Below, piece by piece: positions 12,545 to 25,193 of a stretch of 64,000 bases of DNA. This DNA is from Dendrocalamus latiflorus (taxonomy: Eukaryota > Streptophyta > Magnoliopsida > Poales > Poaceae). A program made the translations under genes and the position numbers. Positions within the stretch are counted from its first letter, which is position 1, and each line of letters opens with the position of its first letter. The notes beneath the pieces were generated by a model. It worked only from the letters and a program-made list of their open reading frames with translations. It was not told where the DNA came from and searched no databases. The stretch covers positions 15,357,455 through 15,421,454 of the forward strand of contig CM029617.1 of the NCBI GenBank assembly GCA_017311315.1, read 5' to 3'.

Positions 12545-14429
12545 TTTGTAAACTTTCACCACAAGAGACAATCAACTCGTTACCCCAGACGATTCCTTAG
12601 TCATGTGGTTGAGCAGACTATCACAGTAACCGTTCAAAGTACCTCGCCCCTTCCATCATTTCACCCTATGGGTCGCTCCCACTTGCGATGGGTCCCATAC
12701 ATTGTGCGGGATGTACTCCTTCTGAACGTCTAGCAGCTGGCTACGTCCCCTGCTAGCCCGCCACAGCAGAACTTCACCCTCTGCGAGTGTCCCAGTCAAG
12801 CCGTCACACAGACTGCCGCTTGCACTACCCCACACCTCCTCCTGGAAGGATGACTTTCAGGGTCCGGTAAATCTACTAAGCCAAGTTGTATGACTTGTGG
12901 TTGTACTGTTTTACACGGGTTGACATGACAAGATTCAGTCCTTAGTGGTATCTGGGCGGCCTACCACAACCCACTTTGTGCATCCACTGCACTACACACA
13001 TACCCTCGAACCAATCCGCCCAGATATTTAAGCAAGTTGGGATTTTTGGGAGCATAAAATAATCATGTCAAAATATACCAGTCATTCCCACCATGACTGT
13101 CCAAACCAGTTTCTCATGATTAAAAATGATAATGAGGTTTGGGGCATTTCAGCGCCCCGAGTATCAATGCAATACTAAGCATAGCGTATTCTTACGGACT
13201 TATTTTTGAAAGATTACCGTTATAATTTTGCTAGGGCGACAAGGTTCACATAATCAAATATCCAAAGGAGGTGATATTAATCGAGTCAATAATGGGCCTA
13301 TAACTAGAATATTGAATTTATCATGTATTTGCATATAAAATAACATCATGCAATTTGATAATTTAAACCAAAGTAATTTGCAGAAAATGTAGGTTCAACA
13401 TGATCAAAGTATTGACTCGCCTGGCGTGGTTTACCGCGGTCTTGAGCTCACACGATGCTTTCTCTTGAGCTTCTAGTCTTTTTCTTCACTTCACTCTTGA
13501 TCTTGTGTGATCCTTTGATTCTTCAGGACTCTAATATCTAATTACGTGCTAAACGACTGAATACAAATAAAGGCAAATAACTCAAAAGATCCAAATAAAT
13601 CCGAATAAACTCAGTTTAGTTTTATTTTGAGCTCATGGGTGATTCGGGTGATTTGAGGCAAAATCGGTGGTAGAACATGATAACTTGATCCCTTTTTATT
13701 ATTAATATCTTTTTATTATTTTTGTATTTATCAAGGAAGTTCCATGAGTTAGGTTAGACCTATGAATTGGTGTGTGCATTTACTGAGCATTATTTTGTTG
13801 AGTGCGATCGTTTCGGGCATATATGTTTACATTACGGTAAAAATAACCATTTATTGCATGTGGTTATTTAACCAGAGTCACTATATTTTATTTATGTCTT
13901 CATTTGACTACATTTAACTTTTTAGTCTATATTAATTATTCGCATACTAAATATTCATATATTAAATATTATGTGACCTTATTTTACTTCCAAATTAAAT
14001 TTTCTACATTCCCTAGATTATTCCCAAATTGTCCATAATTCTCACCAAAATTCATATGAGCTATAAATTTTCTGGTTTCAGATCCATTGGATAGATCTTG
14101 AATTTAGATGAATTTAGAAATTTGTTTCACTCAATTTGGACTTAAAATGAATAAGTTATGCCTATTTAAAATCCTCAGTCTAGTGAAATTCCATAAAATG
14201 GAAAACTCTGACATATGGGTCCCACTGGAGTTTTTAATTCATTTTCTTTTATTTCATTTCCTTGTGTACTGTGTCTATGACATGTGGGCCGGCTACTGTT
14301 CTGTGGGGTCCGCATGTTAGTGTGCCACTGACTGGTGGGGCCCAAGGGTCAGCGGGCCACTCGGGTGCTGTAGCCGCTGATAGGTGGGGCCCACCTGTCA
14401 GCCCAAAATAAAACGCAGAAAACTCAACC

Positions 14430-15700
14430 CGGCGCTGCGGAGCCGGAGGCTCGAACGCGCGCAGCCGGGGAGTTGGGGGGGGGGGGAAGAGTAACGGTGC
14501 TAGCCAGGAGAGTGGGGAGGCGTTGCCTACCCATAAAGGGTAAATAACCCTTTTGAGGGGTACCTGCGGGAGGGGACAGGCAGCAGTGGACGGAGGTGAC
14601 GGTGGAGCTGCGGTGCCAGCGGCGAGTGGTGGTCGGGGAGGCTCGGACGAGTGCCAAAACGCGTTCCCGGGTGTGCGTTGGTGCCGGTGGTGGGGTCAGC
14701 TGGGGCCGAGGAGATGCGGTGGTGGCCGGCGACGAGCGGTGGCGGCGGTTCGGGGAAGATCCTCAGTGCCGGCGGGGTAGGGCCTTCGGGAGGCGCGGAG
14801 GAGACCCGGACTGTGTTGGCGATGCTCCGAGGGTGGTGTGGGCGGCGGCGATTGGGTTCTAATGGAAGGAATCGTCGGGGAGGCCGATGGCTGGAGTTGG
14901 GGAAGATGGTGGGCGCAGCGGCGATTTAGGGGGCTCGGGCTCAATTGCTTTCTACAGTAGGTGAAGGGAGGCGTGGCGAAGCGGGAGGAGGGACGCTCAT
15001 GCTTTATAGATGGCCGCAAGGGGTTGGCAACGGGCGGGGCGACCATTTGGTCATGGCGGGGCAGGCAGCGACGCGACTGGGCAGTGGTAGGTTCTGCAAA
15101 GTGGTCGGGTGAGACGTTATGCTGCTAGCTGCAGCTTTGCGCTGTGCACGCGCTGGGCGGCAGAGGACTGGCGCCACGTGACTGACGAGCAAGACGGGGC
15201 AGGGCCGATGGCGTGAAGCTGCGGGCGGCGCGGGCTAAACTGGGGGCAGAGGCGATGAAACCAGGGGTGGCGATGGTTCCGCAGGCTCTCCACCAGGGTG
15301 ACGGGACGGCTCGGGCAGGGCGACGCCAGCGCATGAGCGCCACGGGGAGGTTATACACTGCGCTCGGCGCAGGGAAAAAGAGAGGGGAGAAGGAAGAAGA
15401 GCCTGACGGCTTGGGCCCACCGACCAGCGGGAGAGGAGAGGGGGAGGCGCGGACGGTGCGGATGAGTCCGTGTGGCGGGGGAGGCTGATCGGGCGGCGGG
15501 CGTGGGTAAGCGGGGAGAAACGGAGGAGATCAGACCAGGGTGATTGGACGGCCGAGAGGAATGCGGGGGCGGACGGTAGGGATGGGTCGGTGCGCAGGGA
15601 GGGGAAATCCGGGCCGGCCAAGTGGCGGCTCGAGAGGAGGGGAGGGCAGGATGGGAGCGGGTGACGTGGGCGGCATCTGGCCGTCCACGTGGTGGCCGTA
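14430..15700. other. GC-rich, CpG-dense core of copy B
   Basis: About 1.3 kb of very GC-rich DNA lies inside an otherwise AT-rich element. It gives overlapping long ORFs on both strands (such as 15235-15621 minus and 14696-15046 minus), which is a composition effect: the predicted peptides are Pro/Arg/Ala/Ser-rich and match nothing I know. Next to it, 14300-14400 repeats the word GTGGGGCCCA, a GGGCCCAC-type site common in plant promoters. It may hold the LTR promoter, but that is inference. Confidence 0.5.
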
Positions 15701-16184
15701 GGGTGGGTTGAAGTTTTAATATTTCTGATTCTTAATTTCAGCTTTTTAGAAATTGCCAGAAAATCCCAATAAGCTCAGAAAATACGAAAATACTTTCAAA
15801 AATCCCAGGAAAATTCACAGAAGCTCCTGATGACATTTTGGACTTAATAAAAATAATTCCAACTAATGTTGGTATTTAATTTACTTGCTTCCATTGTTAT
15901 TCATGCCATTATTTAAAAATGGGGGTTTTATGTTTAAACCAAATTTTCTCCCTTCCTTTTATGGATCATATTTTCAGATTCTTACTTAAATTTTTAAATT
16001 TTCTATTATTAGCACATTCCCTTTTAGGGCATTATTAATGCTTGTTTCTTTTTGAGTTTCTTAAATTTTGGAACCTCAACCAAATTCCAGAAAAACACCA
16101 TAAAATCCAAATTCAAATAAAATACATTACCAATATAACTCAAAAAGCTTCACATTTTCAAACTCAAATTTTTGGGATGTTACA

Positions 16185-16305
16185 CCTTGTGGGTGGATGG
16201 AACCCATGAGAGAGATTGAAAGCTTGTGGATGGATGGAATCCACGAGTGTTTGGAAACGTGTGGATGGATGGAATCCATACATGATCTTTTGGAAAAGAT
16301 GGTCC
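16185..16305. repeat. Minisatellite in copy A, about 3 units
   Basis: Units of about 36 bp share the core GTGGATGGATGGAATCCA. Copy D carries four units at the matching place (19975-20108), so unit number has changed since the copies separated. Confidence 0.65.
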
Positions 16306-16852
16306 GGGTGGGATGCCCGTGGATAGGTTGGTGTTTGGTTGGAGCCTGCACTGACAGTATTATTTTCAATTACAAGTTATGTTTTTACTTATTGTATTAA
16401 ATTCAGCAATTTCAATCTATCTATCGTATTTCATTAAATGCTGTTTTTATGCAAACTAACCCTATAAGCCTTCCATTGAAGCCTTTATCATTATGTTGTA
16501 TTTCTCCGTGTGATTTGCAGAGTACAAGTTTGTACTCACCTTGCACCCTCCCTACAGAGAAGGATGATCTCGACTACGGTGAATATCTGGACGAGTAGGC
16601 CGCGTCTTACTGTCGTTTGCCTGTGGGCAGGCTTGGGCTCGCTATTTATCAGTTTGCTTCCGCGGTTCTTTGTTTTATTTATTTTGCTAATGGGCATTGA
16701 TGTAAGACTTGGCCATAAGGCCGTACCCTTTATTTAATATATGAAGTCATTTGTGCTTGGTATTTATCTTTGTTGTACTGTGTGCACTAGCTGATCCTGG
16801 ACTAGTGCGATTTACACAGAGGATCCAGGAGTCGTTACTCCGGGTTCCGGCA

Positions 16853-17998
16853 GAAAATCATAATAAAACATTAAAGCTCTAAATCATGATCTAGATATGC
16901 ATTTTTACCTATCTTTCTCTCCCTTTGACAAGGGTGTCAACAAGATGCATAAACAAAAGATCATGAATGAAATGAAGTGATTGTATTTTATTCATTTTTA
17001 GAAGTAGGAGTCGTGAAAATTATCCAAAGTGACTCTATAACCAAGTCATAATATGTGAAAAAGCTATCTAGATCATAGCAAACCATATATAGCACAGCTA
17101 AAACCAAATAAGCAATAATCTAAAATTAAATAGATTTTTCGCATGTCAAGTTGTTCAAGATCATAGTTTAGCCAAATGTATCCAGAAATGAGTCAAGCCA
17201 TGTCAATATACTAACTAAAACCAAAAAGCTATAATTGAGTCAATTTAGAGTGCTACAAGTTCAATATTGAAATATTTTGTTCAAGCACATGAAATTAAGA
17301 AAATTAAGCACATTTAACACTTCCTGAAATTTTTTTTTGATTTTATTTTAGCAAAGTAAGTCCTGAACTAGGAGTAATCCACAACTGTCTCCTAAGTTTT
17401 AACCATTTTTTACAATTATTATTTTATTAGCCATGTGCTAAATCTTAAGCCGTGTTATGACCATCCCAAGCAAGAAGCTTAAGAGGTGGTCTAAGTCATC
17501 CAAAACTCTCTTTGAATTCATGCCTAGTGCAATGGCAAGTAGTCTCATGAGAAAGAATTGGTTAGATCAATTTTTACACAAAAGAGACCATGTTCATTTT
17601 CTTAGCTTAGTTTATGAATAAAGAGCTAACACTAACTCATGCTTCAATAAAGAACTAGTATAGCTTAATCTAAAACTCAATTCAGATTCAAGGCCCAACC
17701 TAGCCTATTTGAAATGGTATAAATCATAAGAGGATCACTAGAGCAAAACTAGTCACAATATCTAACAAGGCATAATTTAATTCAAGTTTCTCATATTTAA
17801 TAAAGTTAGCATGGCAAAAGTTAAGCTACACATGAAGATATATGGTAAATCTAGCAAACTACTACAGGACATGGCAAGGTATAAAAAAAGATGTCATATC
17901 ATATAGGGATAATAGTCAAAATTCCATGTATTTATATTACAATGCATGTTGTTGAATTTAAAATGTAATATGATACTATGGATGCAAAAGAGTCAAAC
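16853..17998. other. AT-rich, no gene; likely copia 3' flank
   Basis: No ORF or bounded element is supported. Read on the minus strand, the copia-like coding remnant ends at about 18005 and is followed by a purine run GAGGGGGAG (17999-18007) like a copia polypurine tract. This stretch may therefore be the old 3' LTR or UTR of that element. I could not find LTR ends. Confidence 0.35.
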
Positions 17999-19395
17999 TC
18001 CCCCTCAAAATAGGTCAAAAGGACTAATAACCCCTAGGTCTCCCCGCAAAGAAGCAAAATGAGAAGGATAAAGAGTTTTTGTGAAAATATCTATAACCTG
18101 CTGCTCGGACTCTACAAAGTGAAGCACAATATTACTCTTTTCTATATGGTCTCTAAGGAAATGGTATCTAATGTTAATGTGCTTGGTCCTAGAGTGTTGC
18201 ATTCAGTTTTTGGCAATGTTTATGGTACTAGTGTTATCACAGAAGAGAGGAACACTATTTAAGGCTAACCCATAGTCCCATAGAGTAGATAAGATCCAGA
18301 AAACTTGAGAACAACTACTAGCAGCAGCTACATACTTCGCCTCGGCAGTGGATTGTGCAACAAATGACTGCTTCCTAGATAACCAAGGGATAAGAAATGT
18401 ACCTAAGAAGTGAGGCAGAGGAGAGAGAGCTGATCATGCTACGGTGCTCGTTCTAGTCTACGGGTTCTCCATTCTCATAAGGATCTAGCATGGTAGAAGT
18501 GGCAATGGAGTAGACATAGGCTTACTGCTTCCCATATCGAAGCGCCGAAGAAATATTTTTGTGTACTTACTTTGATGAATGCAGGTCTCTTCTTTCAGTT
18601 GCTTGACTCGAAGACTATAGAAGAAAGTCAGCTCGTCCATCATACTCATCAAATTTCTTACTTATAGAATCTAAAAATTGATACAAAATATAAGACGAAC
18701 CACCGAATATGATGTCATCCATATAAATCTGAACAAGAAGTCACTGCCATGCCTTCTTGAACAAAGTTTTATCCACCATTCCTATTTTAAAATCATTCTT
18801 AAGCAATAAACTCTTAAACCTATCATACCAAGCTCTGGGGGCTTGCTTCAATCCATACAAGGTTTTGGAGAGCTTATACACATGATTTGGGAACTTGAGA
18901 TTTTCAAAGCCAGGTGATTGCCTGACATAGACCTCTTCTTCTATGAAACCATTAAAAAAGTACTCTTGATATCCATTTTGAAAATGCTTAAAGCTGTTAA
19001 ACATCGTGAATGCTAACAAAATGTGAATGACTTCTAATCTAGCTACAGGTGCAAAGGTCTCCTCAAAGTCTAAGCCCTCTACTTGAGAATAACCTTGAGC
19101 TACAATCCTAGTCTTATTTCGAACTACCAACCCATTCTCACTTTGTTTATTTTAAAAAACCCATTTTGTTCCAATCATATTATGATTAGATGGTTGTTCT
19201 TCTAAGGTCCAAACTTGCTTTCTTTCAAAGTTCTTAAGCTCTTCATGCATAGCATTGACACAAGAGGAATTAGATAAAACATGGGTGACATCTCGGGGCT
19301 TCGTTTGATGTATAGGCCTCCGTGCATCCATAGTTAATGCCCATGTGATGGTGCGGAACTACGTCAATTTTTTTGTCCAAATGAGGTTTAATGTG
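17999..19395 (-). pseudogene. Ty1/copia pol remnant (reverse transcriptase + RNase H)
   Basis: On the minus strand the remnant runs from a degenerate pre-RT segment (about 19290-19140, with AMHEELKNFERKQVW and IGTKWVF followed by a stop) into the RT segment 19130-18741 (TRIVAQGYSQ, FEETFAPVARLE, EEVYVRQSPGFE, LYGLKQAPRAWYDRF). The RNase H end is at 18202-18005 (RTKHINIRYHFLRDH, DIFTKTL). These are characteristic copia pol motifs. Two opposite one-base shifts around 18960 scramble the stretch that normally holds the first catalytic Asp (MDIKS is readable only in another frame). Stops and gaps separate the pieces, and no gag, protease or integrase is visible. Copy D interrupts the upstream side at 19396. 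It cannot make a working enzyme. Confidence 0.85.
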
Positions 19396-19974
19396 TGTCG
19401 GAACCCGGAGTAACGACTCCTGGATCCTCTGTATAAATCGCACTAGTCCATGATCAGCTAGTGCACACAGTACAACAAAGATAAATACCAAGCACAAATG
19501 ACTTCTTATATTAAATAAAAGAGTACGGCCTTATGGCCAAGTCTTACATCAACGCCCATTGGCAAAGATAAATAAAGGAAATAACTGCAGAAGCAAACTG
19601 ATAAAAGCGAAGCCCAAGCTTGCCCACAGGTAAACGACAGTAAGACGCGGCCTATTCGTCCAGATCTTCACCATAGTCGACGACATCTTCCTCTGTGTAG
19701 GGGGTGCAAGGTGAGTACAAACTTGTACTTCTCAAATCACATGGAGAAATGCAACATAATGATAAAGGCTTCAATGGAAGGCTTATAGGGTTAGTTTGCA
19801 TAAAACAACATTTAAGAAATACATTATATAGATTGAAAATGTTGAATTTAATACAGTAAGTAGAGACAATACTTGTAATAGAAAATAATACCGTTAGTGC
19901 AGGCTTCGACCAAACACCAACCTATCCACGGGCATCCCACCCGGACCATCTTTTCCAAAAGATCACGTATGGAT

Positions 19975-20108
19975 TCCATCCATCCACACGTTTCAAAACA
20001 CTCGTGGATTCCATCCATCCACAAGCTTCCAATCTGTCTCATGGGTTCCATCCACCCACAAGGTTTTCATTCTCTCATGGATTCCATCCATCCATAAGGT
20101 TTTCGAAA
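19975..20108. repeat. Minisatellite in copy D, about 4 units
   Basis: About 36-bp units with the core TGGATTCCATCCATCCA (plus strand); the partner array in copy A has three units. Confidence 0.65.
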
Positions 20109-20167
20109 ATCATTTTGATAAAAACAAAATCTAATCCATGAAAAACTTTTACTCAGCATGCCCATGA

Positions 20168-20210
20168 CCGTGGGTACGGCTATCCAGGATAGATTATACA
20201 CTCTGTAGAG
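20168..20210. repeat. Triple palindrome block in copy D
   Basis: CCGTGGGTACGG (20168-20179), CTATCCAGGATAG (20180-20192) and CTCTGTAGAG (20201-20210). The first would pair as RNA with one G-U; the second and third are symmetric around a short centre. Confidence 0.7.
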
Positions 20211-21439
20211 GTTGTACAGCTTTACCCACAAGACACGATCATCCTTTTGTGCGGCAAGGAGTCGTGACAAGGCCTTTACAATGCAAAGACTTCAACCTGG
20301 TCGAGCCAACTCTAAGGTTTCACCCCAGTAAGGAATCCACCAGACCGGGACCCCCTCTTGAGCCTAGACGAGACTTCTCATGGCTTAACCACGCTCGCCC
20401 AAGTGAGATTTCACATGGCACCAACCACGCTCACTTTCAACCTACGACTTGACTCAGGTTGGGACTTCACAAATTATTCAGCCAGGGCTGTCCCATACCA
20501 GCCATGTGGTAGTACGATTAGGGCTTTGCAACAGTAGCTCACAGACCGGTCCTTAATCTGACTTAGGCCCAACCACATACCCCTGTGCACAACAATCAAC
20601 CACTGCGGCTCCAACCAACAGCGCATGCCTGCACCCACCAATCTAACCAATTGCCTAAGTCTAAACCAGGTTTTATATTTTGCTTTCAAAATATCTCATA
20701 AACCTCCTTGACTCACCAAAGTCAAGAGTACATTACAAAAGTATATCATTTTATGTGAAAAAGTTCGTCATTTTATGTGAAAGCTATCCCAAAACAAAAT
20801 TATATGACTATGCAGGGCTAAGAATTTGATTAAACTCTCTAGCCAACACTAATGTATTAACTAGAGTTTGAATCTAGGGTGACAAGGTGTTGAGGAATTC
20901 AAATTCAATGGAGGAATTAACAAGTAGGCAATAACTAAATTTAAAACTGAATTGAAATACGTTGAATAAAAATATGCATGCAATATAATTTAAATCAACA
21001 TAATTTTATTTTGAAAATTGGGATCAACATGATCAAGGAGTGTGACTTGCCATGCTCTTCAACTTGGTTTGAATCTTCGTCGAAGAAATTTCCCGAATCG
21101 TCGAAGTCTACACGGGAAAATAACCCACCAAATTCAAATAAATTCACATTAAGTTCAAATTGATCTCAAATATTTGAATTGAGGCTAGAAATGGATAGAG
21201 GGGAATTTTTGATGAATTTAGAAATTTGAATGGGCTAAATCGGAGTTAGGACGAAGGAGAATGGGCTCCGGGAAGTTTGAAAAGAGAGAAAATGAAAAAT
21301 CAGGATTTTTGGAATTATTTTCTTAAAGGAAAACCCGGAATTATGGCATCAGCAGGGAATTTAATTTTGGTTGGATTATTTTTATGCTGGAAAATCAGAC
21401 TTATGACGTCAGCAACGACGTCAGCCCTGAGGAATTCTC

Positions 21440-22400
21440 GGGCAGCCCACTGACATGTGGGCCCTGGTCCATGGACCGGGCTCACAGACGGAAGGGGCGG
21501 CTGAGGTGGCATGGGGCATGCGGGGGCGCTGACTGGGCGATGCGGCGCCGAGCTGGCCGGGGACGTGGCGCCACGTGGGCGCCCGAGGCAGCGCCGGCCG
21601 GAGGCGCACGGGGGCGGCAACAACGGCGGCGCGCCGGTGGCTGGCGGCGGACGGCGACGGCCGGAGGAGGGAGATGAGGGTGCGGCGGTCTCAGGGGTGG
21701 CTCGGGACTTACCTGGGAAGGCCGGCGGCGAGCTGGCGGTGAGCGGGCAGAGGCGGCGGCGAGCGACGCGGGGTTGCTCCGGTGCACGGGAGGGGACGGG
21801 AAGCGGAGGGGGAGGTGGAGCGAGGAAGGGCGGAGCTGGGGGAGGGGTTAAATAGGCTCGGGGAGGGGGGAGGCGCGGGGAATTTCGCGCCGAAGTGGGG
21901 AAGGTGGCGACGGCGGTTACCGGGAATTGGGGGGAAGGAGGTGGGCGCCGAGGTGGGGAACGTGGGCGCGGGGTGCGGAGTGGAGCGTGTCGCGCGGGAG
22001 GGGAGGTGGGGAGTGGGCGGCGCACGCGGGAGAAGGAGGAAGGAGGGCCGGAAATGGCGGGGCGGTGGTTGCCGGCGGCGCGCGGAGGAAGGAGGCGGGG
22101 AGGGAGACGAGTCTGACGCGTGGGGCCCGCGGCGCAGCGAGAGGCGGAAGGGCGGAGGCACCGACGGGTGGGGCCGAGGATGCAGAGAGTGGGGCGCGGG
22201 GCGGCGGAGATTGAGCCGCGTGGCGGGGCACGCATCGGGCGGCTGAGAGAGGGTCAAGGCGGGGACGGCCAGATGGGCCGAGGGGGCAACGTGGGCGTCA
22301 TCCAGGCCACCCACGTGGCAGCCGGGTGGAGGGGGAAGGCGGGATAGGCCGGGGCACGTGGGTTGATCCCGGCCGTCCACGTGGCGGCCAGTGGGGAGGC
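21440..22400. other. GC-rich, CpG-dense core of copy D
   Basis: This counterpart of the GC-rich core of copy B is probably above 70% GC by eye. It yields long ORFs on both strands, including a 306-aa Pro/Ala/Arg/Ser-rich ORF at 21315-22235 (minus). These conflict with each other, match no family and are not conserved as reading frames in copy B, so I do not call a gene. A GTGGGCCC word lies at about 21460. Confidence 0.5.
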
Positions 22401-25193
22401 TGGGTTTTTTTCTTCTGATTTTTGATTTAAGATTTTTCAGAAAAGCCTAGAATATTCATTAATCCTCAGAAAAATATAAAATAAACTCTAAAATTTCCAG
22501 AAAAATTCAGAGAACCTCCTGGGGACATTTTGAACTTAATAAAAATATTTCCAACTCATTTTGGTATTTAATTTTCATACTTTAAAATACTTTTGAATTT
22601 CAAAAATACATTTTAAACTCCTGAAAACTCAGAAAAATCAAATAAGAGCCAAATAAATCCAAATGATTAATTTGACAGAAGATTTTTTTATAGAAAATAA
22701 AAATATCATTTTATTTAATAATATTTTTAGGTTTTACTTAAAGTACTTTTCAAATCCAACTTTTTCAAAACAGAAATTCAGAGCAAATCCAAATTTAAAA
22801 TTTAGGCACAAAAATAGTTATTTTAATTTTAATTTAATTTTAATTAATTTTTATTCATTTATTTATTTATTTTTATTTTACTAAAAATCTGGGCTGTTAC
22901 AATGTGGTTGCTAATCCTCATTATCAAGGGTTGAATGAGTAGAAAGGCAAATGGAGAAATGGTCTTCACTTTTCGGGACATCTTTTGCTTATATTCGAAT
23001 TTGAATTGTTTCTACCATTTATTTCTCAGTTATTATTTCTTGAACTGAATTACAGTCAGCAAATTCTATTTGCAATGGCCTGAATGACTGAATTATACTC
23101 CATGAATAGCATCTATCGTTTCATTGTTACGAGTTTGGACATTGATAGTATATTTTTTGTTTAATGAAAATGCAAATCTGAAATATGGTGAGATGAATGG
23201 ATGTGTGTATGTATGTATCTTTATGAATTTATTTTTGGAGATTTCCTCAAGGTTCACAAGGATGTACTTGCATAGATTATCACTTCTCTCCTTCTTTTTT
23301 ATTACCTTTTGGTGAATGATGACCTTGAGACATGCTATACGAATTTGAAGGTAATTGAGCTACCTTAGTAATTACATCAACATTTCCATTTATAGCTTCT
23401 TCTGACATTAACCGTATCATATTTCCTCTAATTGTTCTTCTCAATGATTTTTTGCAACCTGCAGAAGTTAATTTCTTTGGATGATGGAAATGGTGATTGG
23501 GTGATTATTTGGCTCAATATTATTGTAGTGTTTACGTAATTTACCATGTCATAGCATTTTGAAGGCAAAAGCATAGGAGTAACTCAACATGCACAAGCCT
23601 TTTATTTTGGTTTGTACTTGATTGCGCTTTTCTGTAGAAAATCTGCCCTATGGTTGCACTTTTCCATAGAAAATCTACCCTATTGATGCTATAGCTTGGA
23701 AAGAAACAAAAAGCCACATATTTTTAATTGTTCTTAAAGTCATGATTTTTCTAATTCTCTATCTTCTGATCAGGTGACGCCTTTTAAGGCTAAGATATAT
23801 GAGTGTCATATGAGTTTTAGCTATGACCTTTCTTTCTTTTCCTGCAACTTTAAGGAATTTGGATATTACATTGTAGGTTTGTTCTTGTAAATTTATCCAT
23901 TGCTAAGGATTTTGTCAATGTTGGATGTATTGACTAAAAAAATGAGATTAACACATTAGTGTATGTGTGCTATGAGGAATGCTACGCTCTAACTGCAAAG
24001 AAATGTGTTTCAAACACCAGAAGGTGCTCAAAGTAGAGTGCCATGCAATTTCACAACTAAACCTTTTATCAACTCTCCATCGCTAAAGAGGCCAAGGATC
24101 ATGAAGGCACTTTGTTAGGCACTGGGATGGTCAGAAAGGGGAGGTGTTGTAGCCAGAATCAAAGCCCTGCACTCGGTTGAGGAGACAGACTGCTGGTATC
24201 TTTTCTGTTGGTGGCACCCTTGTTTTCTGGGTGCTCTGCTTCCTTCACTATGGTCACTTGGTCACTATCCATAACCATCCATTTTTCCATTTAAACATTT
24301 GTTATAATGCATCTTTAATCATATCATCTGTAGTTATCAAAGTTATGAATCTCAGTGTGTTGTTATCCAGATATAACTGTATTGTTTTTAGTGTTAGTCT
24401 TCTGAAGCAACTTAGACATTAAGCCATTTTTCTAACCCAATGTTTATTTTGTATGTCCAAGAATAATAGTTCCAAGGAGTTTGAGGTGGGCTTCATGTGG
24501 AGCAAAGCAATCTCTATGAGCTCGACATCAGCCCTGCTTGTGCGTCTATTTAGCCCGGAGTGTGAACCACATAATATAGCAGCTTATGACAAATCTGAGT
24601 ACAAACCTGAATAGTATCATAAAATTTAGGGTCAGTCTACAAAAACTTATGTGAGTTTGCCGATTCAGTTGAGGTGATACGTCTTGTCTTTTTGGAAGAT
24701 CAATTTTTATTTGTTTATGCAACCTTCCCTGAAGACCTACTTGGCTACTTCTCTGTATGTTTTATGATATAAAATTGATATTTATTATACAGTTTAGGTT
24801 CCCTTATATTTATGTATCACCCTTTTTTAGATTCTGCTGCATCCCACGGGCACACTACTATTGTGAAAAAAAATTTAATAGATAAATTTAGCATGATCTG
24901 ATGCAAGTGTTACCCATTTGCAATTTTGCTTCTATTGTTAATGTTTCCTAGAGAAAATTTAAAGTGTGCTACTAACCTTTTTGTTTGTAGTGACTTTGAA
25001 GTTGACTATGGATTCGAGGAACGTGCATCCATTGTCTACGACGTTAGCTATTGACAAGGAGGTAAATAATTTATATTCTACCTTTTAACATGTTGCCTAT
25101 CTTCATGAACTCCTTCCTGTTTGTTCATGGCATGTTTGTTGAAAACTCTGTTTGGTGTCTTTGCAATGTAGTTGTAGCCTGACAACGTTAAGA

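Larger units (their letters stand above)
10971..16184 (-). mobile_element. Long LTR-like family, copy B, inserted in A
   Basis: On the minus strand it starts TGTAACATCCC (at 16184) and ends GGGTCTGACA (at 10971). It is 5214 bp, flanked by a perfect 5-bp duplication CCTTG (10966-10970 and 16185-16189). Copy A resumes exactly after the second CCTTG. The order on the minus strand is an AT-rich start, a GC-rich core (15700-14430), an AT-rich middle, the palindrome trio (12544-12505), and the terminal stem TAGTGC (11039-11044) / GCACTA (11016-11021). No gag, pol or transposase domain appears in any frame. It is the longest complete member in the window. Confidence 0.85.
7548..16852 (+). mobile_element. 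Long LTR-like family, copy A (split by B and G)
   Basis: It starts TGTAACAGCCC at 7548 and ends GGGTTCCGGCA at 16852. The flanks GAGAA (7543-7547) and GAAAA (16853-16857) form a 5-bp duplication with one mismatch. Copy B (10971-16184) and solo LTR G (8791-9727) are inserted in it. Without B and its duplication A is about 4.1 kb. Its parts in order are an AT-rich start, a GC-rich core around 8500-8790, the palindrome trio at 10855-10897, a short minisatellite, and the terminal stem GCACTA (16784-16789) / TAGTGC (16803-16808). The match to copy D (reverse complement) is collinear on both sides of B, which proves the nesting. No retroelement protein is encoded. Confidence 0.8.
19396..22901 (-). 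mobile_element. Long LTR-like family, copy D
   Basis: On the minus strand it starts TGTAACAGCCC (at 22901) and ends GGGTTCCGACA (at 19396). It is 3506 bp, flanked by a perfect 5-bp duplication ATGTG (19391-19395 and 22902-22906). It is the closest relative of copy A, with the same 3' end type, the same minisatellite and the palindrome trio at 20168-20210. The terminal stem is GCACTA (19440-19445) / TAGTGC (19459-19464). A GC-rich core lies at 21440-22400. It is inserted in the copia remnant or its flank. No retroelement protein is encoded. Confidence 0.85.

Noticed and set aside
16197..16400. 67-aa ORF also present, with the same length, in copy D (19848-20051)
   Set aside because: It looked like a conserved micro-gene, but by eye most differences between the two copies change the amino acid, with few silent ones. 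This suggests neutral drift of a repeat, not protein selection.
21315..22235. 306-aa ORF on the minus strand
   Set aside because: It lies in the GC-rich core of LTR-like copy D. Several long ORFs overlap on both strands, the peptide is Pro/Ala/Arg/Ser-rich, and the frame is not kept in copy B.
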